This document shows, piece after piece, positions 8,302 through 17,850 of a stretch of DNA of 46,521 bases. The position numbers and the translations under genes were made by a program. The notes below the pieces were generated by a model. It was given only the letters and a program-made list of their open reading frames with translations. It did not search any database and was not told the origin of the DNA. Source of the DNA: Candidatus Sphingobacterium stercorigallinarum (lineage in GTDB: Bacteria > Bacteroidota > Bacteroidia > Sphingobacteriales > Sphingobacteriaceae). Numbering within the stretch: position 1 is the first letter of the stretch; the number at the start of each line of letters is the position of its first letter. The stretch spans positions 1-46,521 of the forward strand of contig DXCW01000157.1 of NCBI GenBank assembly GCA_019115805.1. Reading direction: 5' to 3'.

Positions 8302-8481
8302 TGTTTGCTTTTTTGCCGATTTTGTCCGGCTCCTAACGGCCTGCTAAACAGGGTGTCATTCGCTTTTTTGCGCTTTAATGGAGGTCTGATTGGGTGTATT
8401 TTACAATTACATAAGTGTCTGTAAAGCAATTGAAACCTAAATTCTAATGCCGTAGGGGGCTGTTTTGTCGACTTATAGCGA

Positions 8482-8490
8482 TGTGGAAAA
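8482..8490 (-). promoter_or_regulatory. DnaA-box-like 9-mer upstream of mraZ
   Basis: The plus strand reads TGTGGAAAA, complement TTTTCCACA, which fits the relaxed DnaA box TTWTNCACA. It lies 8 bases before the first MraZ box. The identical 9-mer occurs twice, inverted, in front of ftsZ. By simple base-frequency reckoning about three such matches are expected by chance in a window this long, so position is the main argument. Confidence 0.35.
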
Positions 8491-8497
8491 CTTTTTT

Positions 8498-8532
8498 GTG
8501 GGGCAATGTGGGGGATTGTGGGGGAAAGTGTA
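8498..8532 (+). promoter_or_regulatory. MraZ operator: 10-bp-periodic GTGGG boxes
   Basis: Three exact GTGGG boxes begin at 8498, 8508 and 8518, separated by 5-nt spacers, with a degenerate fourth (GTGTA) at 8528. This is the arrangement MraZ binds upstream of its own gene in other bacteria (direct repeats of TGGG-type boxes with 5-nt spacers). The boxes lie just upstream of the -7-like element, so MraZ bound here would cover the -33 region of the dcw promoter. Autoregulation of the whole cluster is the expected result. Confidence 0.85.
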
Positions 8533-8540
8533 TACTTTTA
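8533..8540 (+). promoter_or_regulatory. Candidate dcw -7 promoter element (TACTTTTA)
   Basis: TACTTTTA is one base from TAnnTTTG and lies 26 bases before the mraZ ATG, directly after the MraZ boxes. No TTG occurs at the normal -33 distance, where GTGGGG boxes stand instead. The promoter is therefore either weak or wrongly placed here. Confidence 0.4.
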
Positions 8541-8566
8541 CATTAAAATCACTGTTAGAGGACTAC

Positions 8567-9040
8567 ATGATTCAATTAATCGGAGAATTCGAATGCAAGC
8601 TGGACGCCAAAGGTAGATTGGTGGTTCCCGCCGCGCTCAAACGGCAGTTGCCGGCTGTGGAGCAGGAGGGGCTTGTGGTGAATCGTGGTTTTGAGAAGAA
8701 TTTAGTGATTTACACAAAGTACGAGTGGAATCAGAAAATGGTTCAACTCAAAAAGCTAAACCCGTACAGTGCAAAGAATCGGAATTTTGTCCGCCAATTT
8801 ATGCGTGGTGCGACCGAGTTAAATCTGGATTCCGCTGGTCGGGTGTTGTTGCCCAAATCGCTACTTGAGTATGCGGGTATTCAGGGAGAGATTTTCTTGC
8901 AATGTCAATTCGATAAAATTGAAGTGTGGGCGAAGGCAGAATATGAAAAATTAATGGATGAGGGGTCAGAAGAGGATTTTGCGTCATTGGCCGAAGAGGT
9001 GATGGGGGATTTTGATTTTGGAGGGACGATCGATGAATAG
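8567..9040 (+). CDS. mraZ: MraZ, DNA-binding transcriptional regulator of the dcw cluster
   Basis: A 157-residue MraZ with two AbrB-like halves: residues 1-75 (IGEFECKLDAKGRLVVPAAL) and 76-150 (ATELNLDSAGRVLLPKSLLEYAG). Each carries the conserved DxxGR(L/V)xxP motif. The family forms ring-shaped oligomers that bind the GTGGG repeats found here at 8498-8532. The frame is open back to 8465, but that part spans the operator and -7 box, so the start must be the ATG at 8567. The 3' end overlaps rsmH by 8 bp, indicating translational coupling. It is the first gene of the cluster. Confidence 0.97.
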   Translation: MIQLIGEFECKLDAKGRLVVPAALKRQLPAVEQEGLVVNRGFEKNLVIYTKYEWNQKMVQLKKLNPYSAKNRNFVRQFMRGATELNLDSAGRVLLPKSLLEYAGIQGEIFLQCQFDKIEVWAKAEYEKLMDEGSEEDFASLAEEVMGDFDFGGTIDE

Positions 9041-9947
9041 CGGGGAGCGAGGATATCATGTTCCGGTGATGCTGGAGCAATGTATGGACGGATTGGCCAT
9101 TCGGGAAGACGGCGTATATGTGGATGTGACGTTTGGTGGTGGTGGGCATGCTAGAGAGATTTTAAGGCGTCTGGGACCTAAGGGGAAGTTGGTCGCTTTT
9201 GATCAAGATCCGGATGCGGTGGCGAATGCGCTGGATGATCCTAGATTTCTATTGATTCATCAGAATTTTAAGTTCTTAAAAAATAATTTGCGACTTCATG
9301 GTATTCATCAAGTCGATGGCATATTGGCCGATCTTGGTGTCTCTTCTCATCAGTTCGACGCGGCGGATCGGGGGTTTTCCATTCGCTTCGATGCGATACT
9401 GGATATGCGGATGGATCAGGTCGCTAATCAAGATGCGCGTACAGTATTGAATACCTATGCCGAGGGAGATTTGCATCGCATTTTCGGGATGTACGGTGAG
9501 ATTCAGAATGCGAAATCGCTTGCTAAAACCATTGTGACGGCTCGATTGAATCAGCCGATCGAGACAGTCGGTCAATTGAAAGAAATTGTTGCTCGTTTGG
9601 TTCCCAAAGGAAGAGAGCATAAATATCACGCGCAACTGTTTCAGGCTTTGCGGATCGAGGTGAATGCGGAACTCGAGGCTTTGCAATCGTTTTTGGAGCA
9701 GTCGGTGCAGGTGTTGTCGATTGCTGGACGATTGGTGGTTATGTCCTACCATTCCTTAGAAGATCGTTTGGTGAAGAATTTTATGGCAAAAGGAAAGTTT
9801 TCGGGAGAGCTGGAGAAGGATTTTTATGGTAATCCAATTGCGCCGTTTAAAGTCATTACGCGGAAAGCAGTGGTGGCGGACGCTAGTGAGGTGGGCCAAA
9901 ATAACCGTGCGCGAAGCGCGAAGTTACGTGTGGCAGAGAAAATCTAG
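9033..9947 (+). CDS. rsmH: RsmH, 16S rRNA (cytosine-1402 N4)-methyltransferase
   Basis: A 304-residue methyltransferase (formerly MraW) that N4-methylates C1402 in the decoding site of 16S rRNA using S-adenosylmethionine. YHVPVML is at the N terminus, the SAM-binding glycine loop DVTFGGGGHARE at about 31-42, ADLGVSSHQFD at about 99, and VMSYHSLEDRLVK and NNRARSAKLRV near the C terminus. The ATG at 9033 gives the conserved N terminus; an ATT-type start at 9012 would add only seven residues. It overlaps mraZ by 8 bp and is followed 10 bp later by the ftsL-like gene, the standard dcw order. Confidence 0.97.
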   Translation: MNSGERGYHVPVMLEQCMDGLAIREDGVYVDVTFGGGGHAREILRRLGPKGKLVAFDQDPDAVANALDDPRFLLIHQNFKFLKNNLRLHGIHQVDGILADLGVSSHQFDAADRGFSIRFDAILDMRMDQVANQDARTVLNTYAEGDLHRIFGMYGEIQNAKSLAKTIVTARLNQPIETVGQLKEIVARLVPKGREHKYHAQLFQALRIEVNAELEALQSFLEQSVQVLSIAGRLVVMSYHSLEDRLVKNFMAKGKFSGELEKDFYGNPIAPFKVITRKAVVADASEVGQNNRARSAKLRVAEKI

Positions 9948-9957
9948 AAAGTAGACG

Positions 9958-10368
9958 ATGGCAAAACAGAATACAATAAAGCAGAAGGAGTTGAGTGAAG
10001 AGGCGCAGGAGGAAATGTCTGACGAGCTGGAAGAAAAGGTAGAGGAGACAGAGCATTTTATCAAGTCGTTTTTTTCGCAAAAACGAGTCTCTTCGTACTT
10101 AGTGGCTAGGAATCTGCCGTTTGTGGCTTTTTTGGCTTTTCTGGGCTTATTGTATATCTCGAACAGGCATCTGGCTGAGAATACGGTCCGGCGAATCGAT
10201 CAGCTGGGTCGGGAGGTAAAGGAGTTGAGTTGGGATTTTAAATCCTTGAATGCTGAGCTGATGAAGTTGACCACTCAAACTGAGATAGCCAAACGAGCGG
10301 ATACATTGGGATTGCGGGAACGTACCGAACCACCAATTAAATTAGAAATTGTAAAAGAAGAGCAGTAA
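9958..10368 (+). CDS. ftsL: FtsL-like cell-division protein
   Basis: A 136-residue bitopic membrane protein. Residues 1-45 are acidic and cytoplasmic (EEAQEEMSDELEEKVEET), a membrane helix spans about 53-71 (LPFVAFLAFLGLLYISN), and a short periplasmic coiled coil follows (VRRIDQLGREVKELSWDF). This is the FtsL layout: a helix that joins FtsB- and FtsQ-like partners and activates FtsWI. Sequence conservation in this family is low, so the name rests on topology and on its place between rsmH and ftsI. The cytoplasmic tail is longer than in E. coli FtsL. Confidence 0.82.
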   Translation: MAKQNTIKQKELSEEAQEEMSDELEEKVEETEHFIKSFFSQKRVSSYLVARNLPFVAFLAFLGLLYISNRHLAENTVRRIDQLGREVKELSWDFKSLNAELMKLTTQTEIAKRADTLGLRERTEPPIKLEIVKEEQ

Positions 10369-10396
10369 GCGTAATAATTATACAGAAAACCAAACT

Positions 10397-12526
10397 ATGA
10401 ATATTAGAAAGTCCATATTGATTCGGGTATACCTGGCTTTTGGCCTGATGGTATTCGGGGCTTTGCTGGTTTTTGGGAAATTGCTCCATTTACAGTATGT
10501 CGATGGGGATGAGTGGCGTGCGATTGCGGATAGCTTGACGATTCGGGAGCGTGTCATTGAGGCAACAAGGGGAAACATTTATTCGAACGATGGTAGTTTG
10601 TTGGCTACATCTGTTCCGGAATACGATATACGGTTTGATGCGATGGCGATTCCATCCGAGCATAGCGATGTGTTTAACGCTCGGGTGGATTCTTTGGCTG
10701 CGAAGTTATCCGAGTTTTTTGGCGACCGATCAAAGCGACAGTATCTAACCGCTCTTAAAGAGGCGCGAGCAAAAAAACAACGCTACGTTTTGGTTAAAAG
10801 AGATGTTTCTCACCAACAGCTTAAAAAACTAAAGACCTTTCCTTTACTCAAGGTGTTTAGAGATGAAGGACAGCGATTCCCAAGCAGTCTTATTGCGGTT
10901 AGGGAAAATAAGCGCATCCTGCCGTTTACGAATTTGGCTGCGCGTACCATTGGGTATAAAAATACAAAAGGAGATACGGTTCGGGTCGGACTAGAAGGTG
11001 CTTATGGTGATTACATCGAAGGGAAAAGTGGTGTGCAGTTGATGCAACGGATAGCGGGTGGCGTGTGGATTCCCGTGAAACGTGATCAGGTGGAGGTTGC
11101 ACCTACTGACGGATCGGATATTATAGCGACCATCGACGTCAATATGCAGGACATGGCGCAGCGCGCCTTAGAAAAGCAGTTGATTGAAAGCAATGCGGAC
11201 AACGGATGTGTGGTATTGATGGAGGTGGCTACTGGGGAAATTCGGGCGATCGCGAATTTTACTCGTGACGGAGAGGGCGTGTATAGGGAGAAATTTAATT
11301 ATGCGATTGCCCAGGGTGCGGATCCGGGCTCGACGTTTAAAGTAGCGCCTTATCTAATGGCCTTAGATGATGGGGTTATCGACACCAATACGATTATTGA
11401 TATTGGTAATGGAACGTATAAAGTTCCGGGGCATACCATTCGCGATGCTCATGCGCCAAAAAAATCTAAAGTGACCGTAAAAGAGGCTTTTCAGCAATCG
11501 TCTAACGTGGGGGTTGCGAAAATGGTTCACACCCACTACGGGAAACACCCGGAAAAATTTACAGGTAGACTTCATGAATGGGGTTTAAATGATTTCTTAG
11601 GGCTACAGATTCCTGGAGAAGGAAAGCCGTGGGTGAAAATGCCCGACAGTAAGTCTTGGAGTAAATTGTCGCTGGTTCAGATGGCCTATGGATACGAGCT
11701 TAAATTGACGCCCTTACAAACCCTAGTGCTCTTTAACGCTGTTGCCAATGATGGAAAGATGCTGGCGCCGTTGTTTGTGAAGGAAATTCAGCATTTGGGC
11801 AGCACCGTTAAGAAGTTTGAGGCCCGTGTCATTAATGAGCAAATTGCCTCAAAGGACGCGATTTCAAAAATGCAAGACCTGCTAAAAGGGACCATGGAGG
11901 AAGGAACTGGGCGACGTTTGAGAAGCCCTCTGTATAGTTCTGGCGGAAAGACCGGGACCGCACAGATGGCGGACGGTTCCCGCGGATATGGTGCGCGAAG
12001 ATATCAGTCCTCCTTCGCCGGATATTTTCCTGCGGAAAACCCAAAATATTCGATGATCGTTGTTATTCGTAATCCACGTAACGGATATTACGGTGGCTCA
12101 GTGGCAGGGCCGGTGTTTCGAGAATTGGCGGATATGGTGTATGCTAACGACCTATCGTTGCATAAGACCTTTAACACCAGGGATGTCAATCTTGCCGGCT
12201 CTAAAGTGCCCTACACGTTAAAAGGGTCGAAAGACGCTAGTGAAAAAGTATATCAAATGCTCGGCGTAAAGTCCGTCGATTGGAGTCGGGCTGTGTTGGC
12301 CTCAGATGACGGCGAGTCGGGACGACTCGAATCGCTAGCTATAGGTAATATCAAAGAGGGAGTGGTTCCTGATGTCTGTGGTATGGGGTTAGTGGATGCA
12401 ATATATGCCATTGAAAACTCAGGCTTTAAGGCGCGAGTGAAAGGACATGGAAAGGTGATTAATCAATCTTTGGAGGCAGGGAAGCCCGCGCAGCGAGGTG
12501 TAGATATATTTTTAGAATTGAACTGA
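10397..12526 (+). CDS. ftsI: FtsI/PBP3-type penicillin-binding protein with PASTA domain
   Basis: A 709-residue class B PBP, the septal peptidoglycan transpeptidase. A membrane anchor spans about 9-29. The dimerisation/pedestal region follows (ATRGNIYSNDGSLLA). The transpeptidase domain carries all three active-site motifs: S312-TFK, SSN at 368-370 and KTGT at 518-521. One PASTA domain covers about 650-708 (GVVPDVCGMGLVDAIYAIEN). The PASTA repeat makes it longer than E. coli FtsI and similar to the SpoVD/PBP2X layout common in Bacteroidota. It works with FtsW, encoded downstream. Its stop overlaps the murE start (TGATG at 12524-12528). Confidence 0.96.
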   Translation: MNIRKSILIRVYLAFGLMVFGALLVFGKLLHLQYVDGDEWRAIADSLTIRERVIEATRGNIYSNDGSLLATSVPEYDIRFDAMAIPSEHSDVFNARVDSLAAKLSEFFGDRSKRQYLTALKEARAKKQRYVLVKRDVSHQQLKKLKTFPLLKVFRDEGQRFPSSLIAVRENKRILPFTNLAARTIGYKNTKGDTVRVGLEGAYGDYIEGKSGVQLMQRIAGGVWIPVKRDQVEVAPTDGSDIIATIDVNMQDMAQRALEKQLIESNADNGCVVLMEVATGEIRAIANFTRDGEGVYREKFNYAIAQGADPGSTFKVAPYLMALDDGVIDTNTIIDIGNGTYKVPGHTIRDAHAPKKSKVTVKEAFQQSSNVGVAKMVHTHYGKHPEKFTGRLHEWGLNDFLGLQIPGEGKPWVKMPDSKSWSKLSLVQMAYGYELKLTPLQTLVLFNAVANDGKMLAPLFVKEIQHLGSTVKKFEARVINEQIASKDAISKMQDLLKGTMEEGTGRRLRSPLYSSGGKTGTAQMADGSRGYGARRYQSSFAGYFPAENPKYSMIVVIRNPRNGYYGGSVAGPVFRELADMVYANDLSLHKTFNTRDVNLAGSKVPYTLKGSKDASEKVYQMLGVKSVDWSRAVLASDDGESGRLESLAIGNIKEGVVPDVCGMGLVDAIYAIENSGFKARVKGHGKVINQSLEAGKPAQRGVDIFLELN

Positions 12527-13986
12527 TGAGACCATTAAAAGAATTGTTACATGCCATACCGGTCACCGATTATCACGGTGATTTAGATGCGGTTGTACTT
12601 TCCCTTTGCTTTGATTCACGAGAAGTAGAGCCCGGAAGTGCGTTTGTGGCGGTTCGAGGCTATCAGACCGACGGTCATCGGTTTATTCATCAGGCTGTTA
12701 AGCAAGGTGCTCGCGCCATCATTGTGGAAGAATTTCCTGATGATTTGAGTGCGGAAGTGACCTATATCAGGGTGGCGGACACCGCCTATGTTTTAGGTGT
12801 AATGGCTTCAAATTATTATGGGAATCCCTCGCAGAAATTAAAACTGGTTGGCGTAACCGGTACTAATGGGAAAACCACCGTGGTCACGCTATTGTTCAAT
12901 CTCTTTCAAAAAATGGGACATCGCGTCGGTTTGCTCTCTACCGTACGGAATCAAATTGATACTAAAGAGGTGGAGGCCACCCACACCACACCTGATCCAA
13001 TCTCGCTAAACGCATTGCTTAAGGAAATGGTGGAAGCGGGTTGTGGTTTTTGCTTCATGGAAGTGAGTTCTCATGCGGTAGCGCAACAACGCATTGCGGG
13101 TTTGCATTTTGCTGGAGGTGTTTTTACGAATATCACTCAAGATCATCTCGACTATCACGGTTCATTCCCAGCCTATATCAAGGCCAAGAAAAAGTTCTTC
13201 GATAATCTCGATCGCGCCGCCTTCGCACTGACAAATGTCGACGATAAAAACGGACAGGTGATGTTGCAGAATTCTTTTGCGCATCGCAAGACATACGGTT
13301 TGCATCAAATGGCTGATTTTCGTGCGAAAATACTTGAAAGTCACTTCGATGGCATGCTGCTTTCCATTGATGCTCAGGAAGTTTGGGTGAAGTTAGTGGG
13401 GAATTTTAATGCCTATAATCTGCTTGCCGTTTTTGGGACGGCCATTTTATTGGAGCAAGAGACGATGCGCATCCTTACGGCTTTAAGTGAAGTTAGTGGG
13501 GCAAGTGGTCGCTTTGAAACCTTGAAATCACCGAACGGCGTAGTGGTTATTGTGGATTATGCGCACACACCAGACGCGGTAGCTAACGTGTTGAAGACGG
13601 TCGGTAGCCTTCGGAAAAATCAGCAGCAGGTTCTTACTGTGTTAGGATGCGGAGGCGATCGTGATAAAGGCAAGAGACCGGAAATGGCTGCTGTTGCATC
13701 AGAGCTTAGTGACAAGTTGGTGCTGACATCGGACAACCCGCGCTCAGAGGATCCGGGGCAAATCATTAAAGATATGGAGGCGGGAATTTCTGAGGATCGT
13801 AAAAAGAATATGTTTTCTATTACCGATCGTCGCGAGGCCATTCGGGCGGCGATGCATTTGGCCCAGCCAGGTGATATTGTTCTGGTGGCGGGCAAGGGGC
13901 ATGAGACCTATCAAGAAATAAAAGGAGTGCGACACCACTTTGATGACAAAGAGGAAGTAATAAAAATTTTTAACGAACAGAACTAG
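12526..13986 (+). CDS. murE: MurE, UDP-MurNAc-L-Ala-D-Glu:meso-diaminopimelate ligase
   Basis: A 486-residue cytoplasmic Mur ligase adding the third amino acid of the peptidoglycan stem peptide with ATP. The ATP-binding loop TGTNGKTT is at 111-118; HTTPDP, the SSHAV block and the NFNAYN motif follow. The DNPR motif at 403-406 is the signature of enzymes using meso-diaminopimelate rather than lysine, so this organism should have DAP-type peptidoglycan. The start ATG overlaps the ftsI stop by one base. Confidence 0.97.
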   Translation: MRPLKELLHAIPVTDYHGDLDAVVLSLCFDSREVEPGSAFVAVRGYQTDGHRFIHQAVKQGARAIIVEEFPDDLSAEVTYIRVADTAYVLGVMASNYYGNPSQKLKLVGVTGTNGKTTVVTLLFNLFQKMGHRVGLLSTVRNQIDTKEVEATHTTPDPISLNALLKEMVEAGCGFCFMEVSSHAVAQQRIAGLHFAGGVFTNITQDHLDYHGSFPAYIKAKKKFFDNLDRAAFALTNVDDKNGQVMLQNSFAHRKTYGLHQMADFRAKILESHFDGMLLSIDAQEVWVKLVGNFNAYNLLAVFGTAILLEQETMRILTALSEVSGASGRFETLKSPNGVVVIVDYAHTPDAVANVLKTVGSLRKNQQQVLTVLGCGGDRDKGKRPEMAAVASELSDKLVLTSDNPRSEDPGQIIKDMEAGISEDRKKNMFSITDRREAIRAAMHLAQPGDIVLVAGKGHETYQEIKGVRHHFDDKEEVIKIFNEQN

Positions 13987-13991
13987 ACTGC

Positions 13992-15236
13992 ATGTTATAC
14001 TATCTATTCACTTGGCTGAACGAACATATCCATATTCCTGGGGCAGGGTTGTTTCAATACATTTCCTTTCGCACGGCTATGGCAGTCATCGTTTCTCTGG
14101 TGATAACCACCGCGTACGGCAGTCGATTGATTCGTTTATTGCAACGCAAGCAAGTGGGAGAAACAATCAGAGATTTAGGGTTGCAGGGCGAGGAGCAGAA
14201 GAAAGGCACACCAACAATGGGCGGCTTGATCATCATATCAGGTATTCTGATCCCTACTTTGTTGTTTGCCAAATTGGATAATATTTATGTCGTATTAATG
14301 ATCATCACTACCTTATGGATGGGGGCGATTGGATTTTTGGATGATTATATAAAAGTATTTCGCAAGAACAAAGAAGGATTGGCGGGGCGATTTAAAGTGA
14401 TCGGACAGGTGGGATTGGGTGTCTTAATTGCGATCACCATGTATTTTCACCCGGAGATCGTAGCCCGACAACAGGTCACCAACCCGACTTCTTCGAAGCC
14501 CGTAGAGGTGATCATTAATCCATCCACAGGTGAGAAGATTTATGCGGAGAATGTAAAGTCAACAAAGACCAACATCCCCTTTTATAAGAATAACGAGTTC
14601 GATTACGCGAAAGTACTCAGTGCGTTCGGTATTCATAGCTCATGGGGTACATTCGTGATTTTTCTACTTGTCGTGGTGTTCATCATCACCGCGGTCTCCA
14701 ATGGGGCAAATATCACCGATGGTATAGATGGCTTGGCGACCGGTACCTCCGCAATTATGGGCATCACGCTGGCGGTCTTGGCCTACGTGTCGGGTAATAT
14801 CATTTTTGCCGATTACTTGAATATTATGTTCATTCCCAATTCCGGCGAATTGGTAATCTTCGCTGGTGCCTTTGCCGGTGCCTGCATGGGCTTCCTGTGG
14901 TATAATGCCTATCCGGCGCAGGTTTTTATGGGCGATACCGGAAGTTTGGCTATTGGAGGGATTATCGCTGCCTTCGCTATTTTAATTCGAAAAGAATTGT
15001 TGATACCTATTCTGTGCGGGGTGTTCTTGATTGAGAACGTATCGGTGATTTTGCAGGTGTCTTATTTTAAATATACCAAAAAGAAATACGGTGAAGGGCG
15101 GCGCATCTTTTTAATGTCCCCGCTTCACCATCATTATCAGAAGAAAGGGTATCACGAATCAAAGATTGTGACCCGTTTCGTAATCGTATCGGTGATGCTT
15201 GCGATTTTAACTATTGTTACATTGAAAGTCAGGTAA
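13992..15236 (+). CDS. mraY: MraY, phospho-MurNAc-pentapeptide transferase
   Basis: A 414-residue polytopic inner-membrane enzyme that transfers phospho-MurNAc-pentapeptide to undecaprenyl phosphate, making lipid I. About ten hydrophobic segments are visible. Conserved blocks include [12 protein letters not shown], the GFLDDYIKV aspartate pair, [28 protein letters not shown] and the [11 protein letters not shown] histidines near the C terminus. It has the longer form common in Bacteroidota, with a cytoplasmic insertion at about residues 160-200. It starts 5 bp after murE and ends 4 bp before murD. Confidence 0.97.
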   Translation: MLYYLFTWLNEHIHIPGAGLFQYISFRTAMAVIVSLVITTAYGSRLIRLLQRKQVGETIRDLGLQGEEQKKGTPTMGGLIIISGILIPTLLFAKLDNIYVVLMIITTLWMGAIGFLDDYIKVFRKNKEGLAGRFKVIGQVGLGVLIAITMYFHPEIVARQQVTNPTSSKPVEVIINPSTGEKIYAENVKSTKTNIPFYKNNEFDYAKVLSAFGIHSSWGTFVIFLLVVVFIITAVSNGANITDGIDGLATGTSAIMGITLAVLAYVSGNIIFADYLNIMFIPNSGELVIFAGAFAGACMGFLWYNAYPAQVFMGDTGSLAIGGIIAAFAILIRKELLIPILCGVFLIENVSVILQVSYFKYTKKKYGEGRRIFLMSPLHHHYQKKGYHESKIVTRFVIVSVMLAILTIVTLKVR

Positions 15237-15240
15237 ATAG

Positions 15241-16614
15241 ATGTCGAATATTGCACATACATATTATCCCCAATCGGGACGCTTAGTCGTATTAGGCGCG
15301 GGCGAAAGTGGTGTGGGTGCTGCGGTCCTGGGAAAGGATCGTGGTTTCGATGTGCTAGTTTCAGACCGGGATGCGATTGCTTTCTCGTATCGAAACACCT
15401 TGCTTGCTGAGGAGATAGCATTTGAAGAACGTGGGCATACGCTGGATCGCATCTATCAGGCCGATTTGGTAATTAAGAGCCCCGGGATTCCTGACACCGT
15501 TGAATTCATTAGCGAATTACGTAGACGAGGGATACCGGTTATCTCTGAAATCGAATTCGCTGCACAATACACCGATGCGAAATTGATTTGCATAACCGGA
15601 TCGAATGGCAAGACCACCACCAGTATGCTGACCTATAGGTTGCTATGGGATGCTGGGGTAGATGTGGGATTGGCCGGGAATATCGGCCACAGCTTTGCTT
15701 TGCAAGTGGCCCGTTCGCCTAGGGAGGTGTTCGTATTGGAACTCTCTAGCTTTATGTTGGACGATATGTATCATTTCCGCGCAGATATCGCTGTGCTGCT
15801 CAATATCACGGCCGACCATCTGGATCGATACGACTTTAAGATAGAAAACTATGTGGCGTCAAAGTTTCGGGTGTTGAGAAACCAGAGCGAAGCCGACGTT
15901 TTTATTTACTGCATGGATGATCCACATACCGCGCAAGCGTTAGCACGATTCCCCACTGCTGCACAGTCCTATCCGTTTTCTCAAAAGGAGAAGCTGCATA
16001 TGGGGGCGTTTCTGGACGCCAATAACGATTTAACGATTTTATTACCTAATAGAGAGGCATTTATCATGAATATTGAAGAATTATCATTGCAAGGCAAGCA
16101 TAATGTGTACAACAACATGGCTTCCGGACTCGTCGCTAAAGTCCAAGAACTGAGAAATCAGACGATGAAGGAAAGCATGGGGTCGTTTGTCAACGTGGAG
16201 CATCGATTAGAGCATGTAGCTTGTATAGGTGGTGTCAACTATATCAACGATTCGAAAGCGACCAACGTCAATTCCGTATGGTATGCTCTAGAAAGCTTTT
16301 CTAGCGATATTGTATTGATCATGGGCGGCGTGGACAAGGGGAATGACTATGAAATGATGCGTGACCTGGTTCGGGATAAGGTAAAAGCAATTATCTGTAT
16401 CGGTAAGGAGAACGGTCGTATTCACGAGGCTTTTGAGGAAGATACGGAGGTGATTGTGAATAGTGCGTCGATGTCTGATGCCGTTCAAATTGCATCACAT
16501 TTGGCTAAAAAAGGGGATACCGTATTGTTATCGCCAGCTTGCGCTAGTTTCGATTGGTTTAAAAATTATGAAGACCGAGGAAATCAGTTCAAAGATGCGG
16601 TCATGACATTGTAA
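15241..16614 (+). CDS. murD: MurD, UDP-MurNAc-L-alanine:D-glutamate ligase
   Basis: A 457-residue cytoplasmic Mur ligase that adds D-Glu to UDP-MurNAc-L-Ala. The N-terminal Rossmann-like domain begins at LVVLGAGESGVGAAVLG; the ATP loop TGSNGKTT is at 119-126; ELSSFMLDD, LNITADHLDRY and the NDSKATN block are typical. The C-terminal domain includes LIMGGVDKGNDY and LLSPACASFDWFKNYEDRG. It sits between mraY and ftsW in the normal dcw position. Confidence 0.97.
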   Translation: MSNIAHTYYPQSGRLVVLGAGESGVGAAVLGKDRGFDVLVSDRDAIAFSYRNTLLAEEIAFEERGHTLDRIYQADLVIKSPGIPDTVEFISELRRRGIPVISEIEFAAQYTDAKLICITGSNGKTTTSMLTYRLLWDAGVDVGLAGNIGHSFALQVARSPREVFVLELSSFMLDDMYHFRADIAVLLNITADHLDRYDFKIENYVASKFRVLRNQSEADVFIYCMDDPHTAQALARFPTAAQSYPFSQKEKLHMGAFLDANNDLTILLPNREAFIMNIEELSLQGKHNVYNNMASGLVAKVQELRNQTMKESMGSFVNVEHRLEHVACIGGVNYINDSKATNVNSVWYALESFSSDIVLIMGGVDKGNDYEMMRDLVRDKVKAIICIGKENGRIHEAFEEDTEVIVNSASMSDAVQIASHLAKKGDTVLLSPACASFDWFKNYEDRGNQFKDAVMTL

Positions 16615-16633
16615 GCAAATAGAGGGAGGAGCT

Positions 16634-17827
16634 ATGGATTATATTTTTACTAAACTCAGAGGAGATAAATGGATCTGGATTATCGTGATCCTGTTGTCGA
16701 TTTGGTCCCTTCTAGCGGTCTACAGTTCAGTAGGTACACTGGCCTATAAAGAAGGTAAAGGAACAGAAATGTACTTGTTTAAGCATCTGTTTATCGTCGC
16801 AGCGGGTTTGGTGTTAATGTATCTTTCGCATAAGCTAGATTACCGCTATTACGCTGGCATTTCTAAACTATTAATGGTCATTACGATACCGCTGTTGCTG
16901 TATACGTTGATTTTTGGTAACGAGGTGAATGACGCAAGTAGATGGTTGACCATTCCAGTCATTAACCAAACTTTTCAAACCTCGGATTTAGCGAAGCTCG
17001 CCTTGATCACATTTTTAGCGAGAATGTTGTCTAGGAAACAGGAAGAGATAAAGGACGTGAAGAAATCGTTCATCCCCATAATGGGAGCGGTTTGCGCTGT
17101 TTTTGTATTGATCGCATGGGCCAATCTTTCAACAGCTGTTATGCTATTTGGCGTAAGCGTGCTCTTGCTGTTGATCGGACGAGTCAGTTTTAAGCAAATC
17201 GCTACTGTGTGCGTAGGTGGGGGATTTTTGTTGCTGCTGGTTATTTTTACCGGTCCGAGAAAAGCGACTTATATCAGTCGATTGAATGGTTTTTTTCAAA
17301 GCGAGCAAGTTGACGGAGAACGAACTTCCTTTCAGGACGACAAGAATTACCAAGCGAATAACGCAAAAATAGCGATTGCCACTGGAGAGATGTTTGGAAA
17401 GGGATTGGGGAACAGTGTGCAGCGGAATGTACTGCCGCATCCGTATTCGGATTTTATTTTCGCCATCATTATTGAAGAGTACGGTACCTTGGGAGGAGCG
17501 GTGTTGTTGTTCCTGTATGTGGCACTGATGTATCGATGTATACGGATTGTAACCATGAGTCCTAAGGCTTTCGGTGCGTTTTTAGCAGCGGGTCTCGGTT
17601 TTAGTTTGACCATTCAGGCGCTGGCTAATATGGCGGTAGCCGTGGGACTAGGTCCGGTAACAGGGGTACCTTTGCCGTTAGTCAGTATGGGAGGGACATC
17701 GATTTTGTTTACCAATATTGCCTTGGGGATTATTCTGAGTGTAAGTCGGAATATAGAGGAATTGAAATATAGAGAGCAGGATGAAGCCGTCGTGCCAAAC
17801 AATAAGGTGGTCGTAGGGAGTATTTAA
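16634..17827 (+). CDS. ftsW: FtsW, SEDS-family septal peptidoglycan polymerase
   Basis: A 397-residue protein with about ten membrane segments, of the SEDS family. FtsW polymerises lipid II at the septum together with its cognate class B PBP (ftsI, 4 kb upstream). Recognisable parts are LAVYSSVG near the N terminus, DASRWLTIP, FQTSDLAKLALITFLAR, the GEMFGKGLGNSVQRN loop, LPHPYSDFIFAIIIEEYG and GPVTGVPLPLVSMGGTS. A purine-rich GGAGG lies only 4 bases before the ATG, closer than an efficient Shine-Dalgarno. A C-terminal RodA identity is unlikely given the dcw location. Confidence 0.95.
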   Translation: MDYIFTKLRGDKWIWIIVILLSIWSLLAVYSSVGTLAYKEGKGTEMYLFKHLFIVAAGLVLMYLSHKLDYRYYAGISKLLMVITIPLLLYTLIFGNEVNDASRWLTIPVINQTFQTSDLAKLALITFLARMLSRKQEEIKDVKKSFIPIMGAVCAVFVLIAWANLSTAVMLFGVSVLLLLIGRVSFKQIATVCVGGGFLLLLVIFTGPRKATYISRLNGFFQSEQVDGERTSFQDDKNYQANNAKIAIATGEMFGKGLGNSVQRNVLPHPYSDFIFAIIIEEYGTLGGAVLLFLYVALMYRCIRIVTMSPKAFGAFLAAGLGFSLTIQALANMAVAVGLGPVTGVPLPLVSMGGTSILFTNIALGIILSVSRNIEELKYREQDEAVVPNNKVVVGSI

Positions 17828-17850
17828 TCAGGGCGATAAACGCATTTAAA

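Larger units (their letters stand above)
8149..8566. other. 418-bp divergent aspS/mraZ intergenic region
   Basis: No credible gene is seen here. The two antiparallel frames of about 110 codons that cross it have no recognisable protein features and overlap the aspS 5' end. The region carries the aspS -7 box and dyad, the GTGGG pair at 8287-8301, a DnaA-box-like 9-mer at 8482-8490, the mraZ operator at 8498-8532 and a -7-like box at 8533-8540. The middle part (about 8302-8480) holds nothing I can name. Confidence 0.7.

Noticed and set aside
8091..8429. Two overlapping antiparallel frames of about 110 codons upstream of mraZ
   Set aside because: No domains, no family resemblance, and they run through the promoter region and aspS 5' end; treated as chance frames.
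8465..8566. Longer MraZ with 34 extra residues
   Set aside because: The extension overlaps the MraZ operator and -7 box and is absent from the family.
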